From contig NW_026902448.1 of assembly GCF_027409185.1 (NCBI RefSeq), forward strand, positions 62,001 through 126,000: DNA of 64,000 nucleotides, read 5' to 3'. Both the position numbers and the translations under genes were made by a program. Under the pieces are notes generated by a model, which was not told where the DNA came from, did no database searches, and worked only from the letters and a program-made list of their open reading frames with translations. This document shows, in pieces, positions 26,383 through 38,863 of this stretch; the first letter of the stretch is position 1; each line of letters starts with the position of its first letter. The stretch comes from Cynocephalus volans (lineage: Eukaryota > Chordata > Mammalia > Dermoptera > Cynocephalidae).

Positions 26383-29082
26383 ATTATTTTTATTAGCATA
26401 TTCATTATTACAAATCATGATTTTTCTTTATGCCCTTTGCCTGACCCATCACGCCCCCAACTCCCTCCCTCCGTCCATCCCCTCATCTCTAGTAACCATT
26501 GGTTTCTTCTGTCCTTCTGAAAGTTCAAGGAACTGTTGTAGTCCTTTGCTTCCTTCCTTCCTTCCTTCCTTCCTTCCTTCCTTCCTTCCTTCCTTCCTTC
26601 CTTCCTTCCTTCCTTCCTACCTAGTTATAAGTGAGAGCATGTGATATTTATCTTCCCTTGTCTGGCTTATTTCACACAACATAATTTTCTCCAGACTCAT
26701 CCAGGTTGTTACCGATGGCAGAATTTCATTCTTTTTCTTTATCACTGAGTATTATTCCATGGTGTACGTGTATCACATTTTTTTTATCCAGTCATCTGTC
26801 GAAGGGCACTGAGGTTGGTTCTATATTTTGGCTATTGTAAGTAAAGCTGCAGTGAACATGGGAGTGCAGGTGTCCCTTCCATATGATTTCCATTTCTTTG
26901 GATATATACCCAGTAGTGGAACTGCTGGATCATATGGTAGTACTATCTGTATTGGAGGAAACTTCTTTACTGTTTTCCATAGTGGCTGTGCTAATTTACA
27001 GTCCCACCAACATTGGAGAAGAGTTCTCCTTTCCTCATATCCTCAGTAGCATTTCTTATTAATGGTCTTTTTAACAATGGCCAGTCTATCTGGGTTGACA
27101 TGATATCTCAATGTGGTTTTGATTTGCATTTCTCTGATGACTAGTGATGCTGAGCATTTTTTCGTGTACCGTTGGCCATTTGTATGTCTTTGAAAAATGT
27201 CTATTCATCTCGTTTGCCCAGTTTTAAATCGGATTACTTGTTTTCATACTGTACAGCTGTTTGAGTTCTTGGTATGTTCTGGATATTAAGCCCTTGGCAG
27301 ACGTATAGTTTACACATATTTTCTCCCTTTTTTTAGGGTGCCTTTCTGCTCTGTTGATTGTTTCCTTTGCTGTGTGGAAGCTTCTTAGTTTGACATTAGC
27401 TCATTTGTTTAGTTTTTATATTGTTGCTTGTGGGTTTTCGGGTCTTATTCATAAAGCCTTTGCCCCCACCTACTTCCTGGAGTGTTTCCCCTCTGTTTTC
27501 CTTCAGTCATGTAATGGTTTGGGGTCTTATATTCTGGTCTTTAATCCATTTCGAGTCGATTTTGGCATATGGTGAGATGCTGGTCCAGTTTCATTCTTCT
27601 GCATGTGGATTGTCCAATTTTGCGGGCACCGTTTATTTCCTGAAGAGGCTGTCTTTTCCACAGCGTATGTTCTGGTTTGCTTTGTCAAAAATCGGTTGGC
27701 TGTAAGTAGGCAAATTGATTATTCCTGGGTTTTCTATCCTGTTCCATTGATCTGAGTGTCTGTTTCTATGCCATCACCATGCTGTTTTGAGCCTTGTCAT
27801 AGAATTTGAAATTGGGTGGTGTTATGCCTCCAGCCTTTCTGTTTTTGGGGTGCTTTTAAGCTCAAAATTGCTTTGGCTATTCAGGATCTTTTCGTATTCC
27901 ATATGAATGTTAGCACTGCTTTTTCTATTTCTGTGAAGAAAGTTGTTGCTATTTTGACGGAGATTGCGTTGAATTTGTAGACTGCTATGGGTAGAAAGGA
28001 CATTTTCACGATGTTAATTCTTCCCGTACCAGAGCCTGGTATGTCATTCCACTATTTTGGGGTGCTCTTTAATTTCTCTCACTGGTGTTTGGTAGTTCTC
28101 ATTGTAGAGATCTGCATTAACCTCCTTGGTTCAATTGGTTCCTAGGTATTTTATCTTGGGGGTGACTATTGTAAATGGGCTTGCTTTCTTGATTTCTTTT
28201 TCTGCCAGTTCATTATCGGAGTATAAAAATGCTCCTGATCTGTGGGTGTTGATTTTGTACCCCGCAAAATTATTAAAATTGTTAGTCAGCCGTAAGGGCG
28301 TTCTGGTAGCCTTTAGGTTTTCTATCTATAAGATCGCGTCATCTGCAAACAGGGACAACTTGACTTTGTCCTTCCCAATCTGAATGCCCTTTATTTCTTT
28401 GTCTTGCTTGATTGCTCTGGTTAGGGCTTTCAATACTATGTTGAATGAGTGTGGTGAGAGTGGGCAAAGCTAATGGTTTGTCTATTTTATTTATCTTCTC
28501 AAAAAACAACTTTGTGTTTCGCTGATCCTTTGTATCGTTTTGGGGGTCTCCATTTCATTGAACTCTGCCCTGATGTTAATTATTTCTTTCTCTCTAGTAC
28601 TTTTATGATTGCATTGTTGTGGTGGTGGTGGTTCTTTGAGGTGTACAGTTCGGTCATTTACGTGAAGTTTCTCCATCCTTTTGATGTGAGCATTTATTGC
28701 AATATATTGCCTCGTCGCTGTTGCTTTTACAGTATCCCACAGGTTTTGGTAGGATGCATCTTTTTTCATTAGTTTCAAGAACGTTTTTGATTTCCTTTTT
28801 AATTTCTTCTTGGACCCATAGGTCATTCGGGAGCCTGTTGTTCAGTTTTCATGCACTGGAGTAGTTTCCAGAAATTCGCTTGTAATTGATTTCCAGTGCT
28901 AGTCAATTGTGGTCAGAAAAGATACTAGGAATGATGTCAGCTTTGAAAAATTTGCTGAAACCTGTTTTGTGACCTAACATGTGGTCTATCCTGGAGAATG
29001 TTCCATGTGCCGATGAGAAAAAATGTGTATTCTCTAGTTGTTGCATGAAATGTTCTGTAGATGTCTGCCAGGTCCAATTGGA
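26383..29082 (-). mobile_element. Degenerate LINE-1 fragment, unit 3
   Basis: Colinear with the unit 1 copy. A 1 bp deletion near 28902 shortens the endonuclease reading frame that is open in units 1, 2, 4 and 5. Confidence 0.9.
26549..26618. repeat. (CTTC)n microsatellite, unit 3
   Basis: The equivalent tract, about 70 nt. It ends directly in CTACC without the extra T seen in units 1, 2 and 6. Confidence 0.95.
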
Positions 29083-32000
29083 CCTGCACGAGCTACAGAT
29101 AAATTGGTATAAAGGTGTAAACTATTTAATATTTGTTTGTCATACATGAACGCTAACGTAGTTATGTTATGAACACTAACGTAGTCTTAGCTTTTGGGAC
29201 TTAGAGAAGTAAACTTAGGAAATCAGTAAGGGTTTTTGCAGCTTTTATCTACTTCAGTGAAAGTTGAGGCAACTTTTACTTGATGCAACCCTGGAAGTGT
29301 TCAGTGAGAAGAACACACGGTTACTGGCCGCATATACTGCACCGTGCTTTGCACAGTGCCTTCAGCTCTGGGGATATGCGCATGTGACCGTCTGGGAGAA
29401 GGGGAGTGTGAATGGACGGCTTTCACACGCTTCTGTCTTGCTGGGGTATGTAGTCAACAGTTTAGGCACCAAAAAAGGATGTCGGTTTAAACTTAACCTT
29501 ATTAAAGTGAACAGTGCTTGTTTCTGGCTTGGAAAATCTGGAAAAGCAGCAGCTCTGGCCTTGGCCCCAGACACATCACCACACAGCTGGGAGGTGACCC
29601 ACATTCCAGTTGAGGGCAATCCCCATCTCCCCTTGTGACGTGAAATTCACTTGGAAATGTTGAAGCATACTGAGGGGAGCAAAAGCAAAACATTTTCTTT
29701 TGCTACCGACACCTTGGTCTCTCACACCAAAAGAAATCTTGACAGCGAAGCAACAGTTGAGATGGGAAACTACATTGTGCACGTGCCTCACTGAGGTGGA
29801 AAAGTAGAGCAGAATTTCCTCGCATGCTTTCTCCACTGTGTCGCTTCAGACCCTTAGCTTGCAGGTTCACAGAAGAGAAACAGTCCTTGCAGCTGTAGCT
29901 GATGGTGAGGATTCAGGACACGGTGGGAGTGAGAGAGGGCCTGGAGCCTGACTTCCCTGAATCTGTCACCAGGTACAGAGAAGGGGTGTGTCTCACCTGT
30001 TCCTTTGCCTGTGGGGAGCCATCCAGTGTGTGCGGTTACTGGACATGGGCATCTGTGGGGTTGGTTGGGATTGTGCAGACTTGACCTCTTGCCCCATAGT
30101 TTTCATCCCTGTCCTGCTGCGACTTCCATGTGGGTTATTGTGCAAATTCTACCCAGAGGAACGCATTAGCATCATTCCTTTGCTGGAGGCCAGATTGTCT
30201 GTGCCTGGTTTCTGTGAGGCCCTCTACTGCCACCCAGCGTCCAGCGATGCTGTAGTGCCACAGCCATCCTTGGAGTGAGACAAGACACCTAGTTTCAAGC
30301 TTTGGGGAAATTAGCCCACTAGGATGTGCTGTTGCTCCCTGTGCCCAAGGGGCCCGCTTCATTCTAGAGTCTGCTGAACCCCAAACAACTTATTTCCGTT
30401 GGGAAGAGATGGCCAGGCCCGGCAGCAACAGTTTCATCTGGGGCAGTGGCCTGGCCACGGGCAGCTGTTCCTCCTGCTGCTAAGGTTTAAGCCAGCTGCC
30501 GCGGGTGACAGCTTTCCTCCCAACAAGCAGGCCCCAAGGGTGCAGGTGCTCAAGGAAGCTGTGTGGACAGAATGGCGCCCCTCCAGTCCAGCGGACAGAT
30601 GGGAGGGGACTGGGTGAGGCACCTCTGGCGGCGACAGGGTCAGTGCTACCGGGATGACATCACCGGTGACCAGCAGAGAGCTCAGCAGCTTGCAGGGTTG
30701 TCTCATCCCTGAAAGGCAGAGCTGCTGTTTTTCTAGAATAGGTTTTGTTTTCCTTTGGTCACAGAGTTATCCCTTGGCCGCCTGTAAATTTGTACGCGAC
30801 ACTGTTCACTAAAAATTGCACTTGCACGTTTACGTCTTAGCTGTGCTGAAACATGAGTTTCTCTTTCACTGCCATTCCAGCAGGGCTGACCCGAGTCCAG
30901 CACCGCCGATGTGGTTGCCACTCGCAGTGGGACAGAAGTGCATGCAGGTTCCCGGGGCGGCTGCTGGGTAGAACTTTGGGCATGTTTGGAACATTTTTCC
31001 TCAAAGTACAATGGAGGCTTCAATATGTGTCACAGGACACCAGCAGGTAAGCTGTGGGCAACTGGCCGTTGAGTTCTCCCAGTTATAGAACATTTTATCC
31101 ATAATTTACTTATTCCTGTTTGTATAGTCTTTAAAGAGTAGGTAAAGGATAATGAAGGTTGCCTTTTAAGAGAAGCAGCTAATTTTATAAAATGCCATCT
31201 TCGTGGTTAAGGAAGGCAATTACCTTTTTTAATGTATTACATTAATTTCCTATTACTGCTCTTGGGTAATAGGTGACTTTAGTCACCAAAAGCCTTGCAG
31301 TTTCAAATATTGACCTTGCAAAGGACAGGAATTTTAACCCCCGGGCATCGAGTCTCTGTTGCAGGAAAAGAATCATAACACAGCAAGGCTGCTGATTCTA
31401 AGACAGACAAGTGACTAATTGATAGGCAACGTTACTAAAAAGCTGCTAGAGGGAAAAGGAATTTCGGGTAAATCAAGGCTTTGTTATAGTGGATCACTTA
31501 ATTGCCTAACAGAGTGTCATCTGACTTGTTTTGACTGAATGTTACCAGCTTCTATTGCAAAACTTGTAAAACTGAACCTATGTTCAAAACCCCACCTATG
31601 TCTCTTCCTGTAACTTCTTGGTCTGGAGAATAAATGCAGGAAGAGAAGCCCGGGGCTTCTCACTGCTCAAAAGAGATGGGCTTTGAGGAATCTTTGGCAG
31701 CTCCATCACCCAGGGGAAAAGGGGGGACAGATCTGTGGGAGGCAAAGCAACAGTGGCCCACCCACGTGGAAGTGGTGTTTCGGTGTGCTTCATGACTGCT
31801 TCCAGGCAGGAGATGCTGCCCTCGGTTCATGCCAAGGACTCCAGGCATGGCCTGCTTCAGGGTAGAGGAGGCTGCCCTTGGCTCCTGCCAAGATTGTCCT
31901 GTTTTGGTACTCTGTGGAATTTGGGGAGAATTCAGGCCTGGCTGGAAATCACAGGTTCTTGTCTCTGGCCTGTCCTGGGGCTCAGATTGATGTTCCATTT

Positions 32001-33865
32001 ATGACAAGCAAAGTGTAACTAGCAGTGTTTGGAGAGTTTTCTTGAGTATTTTCAAATACTTATGTAACTTTTGAGGTGACTTAATTTTTAAGGGTGGCAG
32101 TGTTGGATCATAGAACTGACGAAGAAGCGTTTGCTGCTGCACCCAGGAGGAGAATGGCAGCACCAAGCGTGCCCTGGGCTTGGCAGAGGATAAAGAAACA
32201 TCATTTGTGCTCTTCTTGCATCCTGTGTCACTGCTCTCATACCTCAGCAAGGATCCCTCTGTGTCAGGGATCTTCTTGTCGCTCAAAAAGTTGGAATCCT
32301 GAATAAGAGGAAGGAGTGCTAAGGGTTTGCTGGATGTGCAAGGGTAGCCAGACTGCTGCTGAGCAAATGTGGTGTGCAGACTCAGGGTGGATGACCCAAA
32401 GAAGGGATAGGATCATGACCTTTCTTTTTCAGTGAAATGAAGTGGACGTGTATTTTCTGGCCTTCTTAATGCTTGGGGTTTTACTGACTATCCAGGGAGG
32501 TGTTAAAAGCTCTTCTCTGCAGAAGAGACAAGCTCCAGGAAAAAAAAGAAAAAGAAGAAGAAGAAGGCACAGTGAAGAAGGCGGTGGTGGCTTTTTCTAG
32601 GAGCAAATCCCTCAGGAAGGAGACAACTTGTGAAAGCAGCATGCTGTCCTGAGCAAGCGACCACAATTACAGCGCAGTACAGCTGGAAAAGACTTCCAGT
32701 GGCTCGCCGTCACTGTTGTGCAAACGTATGTATCACCTGGGGGCTGGCCTCCTGGACCCCTCCCACTCTTTCCAGATAGCCGCTTCCTGAGCCTGTCCAG
32801 GACTGGGGGTTGCAGTTGTGTTTTAATTCTTATCATCGACACTGGCTGCACCATCAGTGCTGGAAGCTAATGCCCATGTCCGGGATGCCTCCTGACACTG
32901 GCCTACCTCTAGCCGGTTGGGACTTCCAGTCAGTGTTTTCCGAAAAGCTGTACAAACCTCATTACTAAATGCTTCACCTTGATGATTAAGTTTTTTAATC
33001 TGTTTTTATTATCAGGCTCTTATAAGTATTTGCATTGTCTTCAGCGGAATCTGAGTATAGAGACTGTCCAGCATTTAAAATTCCTCATTTTCCAGACCTC
33101 AGTTAGTCTTCGTACAGCCCCGTATAAAACTTTAGTTTTCACACACGATCTGCTATCAACACATAACGTCAGCCCTTTTGTTCCTATGTTGTGGGAACCT
33201 CTGCAAATTAGTGTTGCATCTGATGTTCAACTAAGGTGTGCTTCTCAGGAGTTAAATTTCTCTCGGACTGGACAGGTGGGAGTTTTTTCATGTCCTACCC
33301 CTATACCGCACACCCACATAACACTCATTTGAGTTTTGAAGGGCATGTACAGCTGCTCTGTAGATCCCGCAGTGAGCGAGGGGTGTGCTTGCACGCGTGG
33401 AACCGCAGGGTGTGCTCACTAGAGGAAAGTGCATAGAATTCTAAGCGCGACTGACTTCCTGCCTCATCTCTTGAGCGGTTATTAAAGATCAGACTGTTAG
33501 AGGTCATACCCTGGCCTCCATTTCAAATTAATCAAATGAAGGTATTTCAAACAGGTCCGTAAATTCTCAGATTAGATCATGCAGCTTTAGATCTTGTATC
33601 TCAGACTAATGCGGCACAGTTAGATTTTAGAAATTTGAATTAGACCCATCAGGTACATTTTATCTATTATAAAACTATGCTCAAATCAGTTCTTATTTAT
33701 GCTGCTCATAGTACATTTTTTGCCTTTAAAATTAAGCAGCAAAAAGGTTAAGTAGCCCTAGATTTTCAGGATTATAAATGTGTTCTGTGTTTTCCTTTTT
33801 GTTGGCCTTTAAACTCATCACTTGGCAGGGGGGTACTTGTGCAGGTAGGTGCTAGGTCAAGTGTG

Positions 33866-33867
<2 letters not shown>

Positions 33868-33925
<58 letters not shown>
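33868..33925. repeat. (AC)29 microsatellite, unit 4
   Basis: Perfect dinucleotide run of 29 repeats at the equivalent position. Confidence 0.97.
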
Positions 33926-33927
<2 letters not shown>

Positions 33928-36178
33928 CTTTTGGTTATGTAAACAGCCCAAGACCTAAGAAATGGAGTCCCAAGTAAACTGAGTTAACCAATTACTGTTA
34001 TACTGAATCTCCATACACCTTAGCTTGTTTGAGCTGAGAATTTCTTGCTAGCAAATAGCATGTCTCATGTGTTCATCAAATTACAGCACCTCCACGAAAC
34101 AGCATTTTGACAGAGCTGATAAGCAGATGTAAACATAAGCATCACCTATCTGAAGGGGTTGGGAGCAGTCACTCTTTAGTACTCTGCTAAAATGATTGAA
34201 GTTGATTATAGGCACTTAACAGTAAAGGAAAGAAAACCCGGGAAGGTATAAATAAGCACAGCAGAGATAATTCGGTGGATTCGTTTTGGTTCAGTTGGTT
34301 TTCCTCTGTGTCGACCAGTATTGGAGAGCTGACCCTGAGACTCCAAGTGTGCGGGTTGAGGAGACTGTGCATTGGAGAAAGGAAAAGATGGGGAAATAAT
34401 TTGCCCTAATCTCAATCTTATCATCTCCTACCTCACTCAACTTTTGAGGACGCACAGGGATATATGGAAGCAGAGAAGATAAGATTAGCCGAAGGCTAAT
34501 TTCTCTACTCATGGGTTTTCTCCTTTGGCCTTTCGCACTTCTTCCATCAGCTCTTCACTGACACTGATACGGCCAATTAAACTTCCCAGCACTTCTCTAC
34601 ATCTCAAAATTGAAATTGATGGATATCCGAAATTTACAAGGGACATACATTTGAGCTACTTGCTTCTGATCACCTTCTGTTTCCCCAGAAATGTCATCTT
34701 TCGCAAAGAGGGTTGGGAGGAGAGAAGGGTCATGGGTAAAATGATCCAAATTCAATGTGCCTCTTCCGCTCTGCCCCCATCAAACATCTCTTCGACTTTG
34801 TGGTAGCAGGGCACATCGTCTGGGTCTCGACGGGTACAGTGGGAGGGGGCAGCGTGAACACAGATTCATTGTAACTCTGCACGCCATGAAGACCCTTCCT
34901 TTGCCTCCCTGGCTGGCTGTGGAGATGTTTTCGGGTGGGGGAGGTCTTGAGGCTGATGTGGGGTCCACTTGCAGTCTGTGCGACTGTGTCCGTTGTCAGA
35001 AGTCCTGTGGCGTAGAGCCGAGCGTTGCTGCCGCTTGTGGAGTTCACCGGGACAACCTCCTCTGCACCCACGTGGCTGGTGCTGCCCTCTGGGTGTGGGC
35101 ACAGGTCCAGCTGCTCAGTGAACTAGGCCTTGCTGTGCACGAAGCACTCTGCTGCTGCTTTAAGGAGGTGTGCTGCCTGTACAAAAGTATCCTTCGTGTT
35201 CTCAAGGTGATGAGATGAACATGGGATCGTTCGTCTGATTTTCAGTCAATTGTTTTTCTGGGATTTCTGTATAATTTCTTTCGTTTACAGACACAATTTG
35301 CATTTTAGTTCTCCCCAAGAGCATGATGTCTCCCTTGTGCTTTTATATCCGTTTGCTTCCATGTTGCCTCTCTTGGTTTCCACTGTTTACCCACCATTAC
35401 TCAAGGCACGAAGTGGGCTGAAAAGGTTTTTCTAAAGTATCCCTGGTTTATGACAATTTTGAAATGGAAGTTTCTGGTGTTTCTAGTTACAGGCACACTT
35501 CCCGGTATTTCGGACTACCAAAGGCTTGTTAAGTAACTTAAAAAACACTTGGGATGTGAACAGATTTTAACTAGAAAACAGATTTCTACACTTTCGTTCT
35601 AGCTGTGGAAGTTGAAACGGAAAACCTTAATAACCTGCAGACCTAAACCCAGATAATTGCTTGTGCGGGTTCCCCATCTCAAAGCCTTGTCCTCCTGCTC
35701 CTATGTGTGTGTGCCACACAGGTGGCCAGGCACGGGGTGAAATGGATCCAGGGGAACAGGGGTCCTCAGAGATAAATCATGGCATGGGATCCAGAAGCAC
35801 ATTGCAGTGAAATCCTAAGGAGCAAATTTCCTGTAAGAGAACAAACATGTGCAAGAATACTAGAACCCAAGGACGTTTTGTAGAAATTGAAAGTTGGTGG
35901 TGGAGGGCGTGTCTGTATTTTAAAAGTTGCAGAAACCGTTTTTTTTTTTTTTTCCCCGTCTGTCCCAGGGTCGTCAGTGACAAATAGATGAGGCTGGGAG
36001 TGACCAGACATTGTACATCGAAACCAACATTCTCCTCCCAATTTGAAGAAATATCAAAATTTGTACTGATAAAGGATTTAGCTTGACAGCTGGTTTTTAA
36101 TGTTATCCACATAGCTGGAATTTTCTGGAATGTCAATAATGGCATTCTTTTTGTGTTTTAAAGTGTCTTACTTTTTAA

Positions 36179-38863
36179 ATTATTTTTATTAGCATATTCA
36201 TTATTACAAATCATGATTTTTCTTTATGCCCTTTGCCTGACCCATCACGCCCCCAACTCCCTCCCTCCGTCCATCCCCTCATCTCTAGTAACCATTGGTT
36301 TCTTCTGTCCTTCTGAAAGTTCAAGGAACTGTTGTAGTCCTTTGCTTCCTTCCTTCCTTCCTTCCTTCCTTCCTTCCTTCCTTCCTTCCTTCCTTCCTAC
36401 CTAGTTATAAGTGAGAGCATGTGATATTTATCTTCCCTTGTCTGGCTTATTTCACACAACATAATTTTCTCCAGACTCATCCAGGTTGTTACCGATGGCA
36501 GAATTTCATTCTTTTTCTTTATCACTGAGTATTATTCCATGGTGTACGTGTATCACATTTTTTTTATCCAGTCATCTGTCGAAGGGCACTGAGGTTGGTT
36601 CTATATTTTGGCTATTGTAAGTAAAGCTGCAGTGAACATGGGAGTGCAGGTGTCCCTTCCATATGATTTCCATTTCTTTGGATATATACCCAGTAGTGGA
36701 ACTGCTGGATCATATGGTAGTACTATCTGTATTGGAGGAAACTTCTTTACTGTTTTCCATAGTGGCTGTGCTAATTTACAGTCCCACCAACATTGGAGAA
36801 GAGTTCTCCTTTCCTCATATCCTCAGTAGCATTTCTTATTAATGGTCTTTTTAACAATGGCCAGTCTATCTGGGTTGACATGATATCTCAATGTGGTTTT
36901 GATTTGCATTTCTCTGATGACTAGTGATGCTGAGCATTTTTTCGTGTACCGTTGGCCATTTGTATGTCTTTGAAAAATGTCTATTCATCTCGTTTGCCCA
37001 GTTTTAAATCGGATTACTTGTTTTCATACTGTACAGCTGTTTGAGTTCTTGGTATGTTCTGGATATTAAGCCCTTGGCAGACGTATAGTTTACACATATT
37101 TTCTCCCTTTTTTTAGGGTGCCTTTCTGCTCTGTTGATTGTTTCCTTTGCTGTGTGGAAGCTTCTTAGTTTGACATTAGCTCATTTGTTTAGTTTTTATA
37201 TTGTTGCTTGTGGGTTTTCGGGTCTTATTCATAAAGCCTTTGCCCCCACCTACTTCCTGGAGTGTTTCCCCTCTGTTTTCCTTCAGTCATGTAATGGTTT
37301 GGGGTCTTATATTCTGGTCTTTAATCCATTTCGAGTCGATTTTGGCATATGGTGAGATGCTGGTCCAGTTTCATTCTTCTGCATGTGGATTGTCCAATTT
37401 TGCGGGCACCGTTTATTTCCTGAAGAGGCTGTCTTTTCCACAGCGTATGTTCTGGTTTGCTTTGTCAAAAATCGGTTGGCTGTAAGTAGGCAAATTGATT
37501 ATTCCTGGGTTTTCTATCCTGTTCCATTGATCTGAGTGTCTGTTTCTATGCCATCACCATGCTGTTTTGAGCCTTGTCATAGAATTTGAAATTGGGTGGT
37601 GTTATGCCTCCAGCCTTTCTGTTTTTGGGGTGCTTTTAAGCTCAAAATTGCTTTGGCTATTCAGGATCTTTTCGTATTCCATATGAATGTTAGCACTGCT
37701 TTTTCTATTTCTGTGAAGAAAGTTGTTGCTATTTTGACGGAGATTGCGTTGAATTTGTAGACTGCTATGGGTAGAAAGGACATTTTCACGATGTTAATTC
37801 TTCCCGTACCAGAGCCTGGTATGTCATTCCACTATTTTGGGGTGCTCTTTAATTTCTCTCACTGGTGTTTGGTAGTTCTCATTGTAGAGATCTGCATTAA
37901 CCTCCTTGGTTCAATTGGTTCCTAGGTATTTTATCTTGGGGGTGACTATTGTAAATGGGCTTGCTTTCTTGATTTCTTTTTCTGCCAGTTCATTATCGGA
38001 GTATAAAAATGCTCCTGATCTGTGGGTGTTGATTTTGTACCCCGCAAAATTATTAAAATTGTTAGTCAGCCGTAAGGGCGTTCTGGTAGCCTTTAGGTTT
38101 TCTATCTATAAGATCGCGTCATCTGCAAACAGGGACAACTTGACTTTGTCCTTCCCAATCTGAATGCCCTTTATTTCTTTGTCTTGCTTGATTGCTCTGG
38201 TTAGGGCTTTCAATACTATGTTGAATGAGTGTGGTGAGAGTGGGCAAAGCTAATGGTTTGTCTATTTTATTTATCTTCTCAAAAAACAACTTTGTGTTTC
38301 GCTGATCCTTTGTATCGTTTTGGGGGTCTCCATTTCATTGAACTCTGCCCTGATGTTAATTATTTCTTTCTCTCTAGTACTTTTATGATTGCATTGTTGT
38401 GGTGGTGGTGGTTCTTTGAGGTGTACGGTTCGGTCATTTACGTGAAGTTTCTCCATCCTTTTGATGTGAGCATGTATTGCAATATATTGCCTCGTCGCTG
38501 TTGCTTTTACAGTATCCCACAGGTTTTGGTAGGATGCATCTTTTTTCATTAGTTTCAAGAACGTTTTTGATTTCCTTTTTAATTTCTTCTTGGACCCATA
38601 GGTCATTCGGGAGCCTGTTGTTCAGTTTTCATGCACTGGAGTAATTTCCAGAAATTCGCTTGTAATTGATTTCCAGTGCTAGTCAAATTGTGGTCAGAAA
38701 AGATACTAGGAATGATGTCAGCTTTGAAAAATTTGCTGAAACCTGTTTTGTGACCTAACATGTGGTCTATCCTGGAGAATGTTCCATGTGCCGATGAGAA
38801 AAAATGTGTATTCTCTAGTTGTTGCATGAAATGTTCTGTAGATGTCTGCCAGGTCCAATTGGA
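36179..38863 (-). mobile_element. Degenerate LINE-1 fragment, unit 4
   Basis: Colinear with the unit 1 copy, with the same internal deletion and relic motifs. Confidence 0.9.
36345..36398. repeat. (CTTC)n microsatellite, unit 4
   Basis: The equivalent tract, about 54 nt, ending directly in CTACC as in units 3 and 5. Confidence 0.95.

Larger units (their letters stand above)
19553..29356. repeat. Macrosatellite unit 3 (longest complete copy)
   Basis: This is a 9804 bp copy. Private variants are AACATATTAGC for AACGCATTAGC near 20357, CCCACAGTGAG for CCCGCAGTGAG near 23561, AAACACATC for AAACTCATC near 24007, a 1 bp deletion in AGTCAATTGTGG near 28902, and a net 17 bp insertion near 29165 that partly duplicates the sequence beside it. 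Together with long microsatellites these explain its greater length. Confidence 0.97.
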
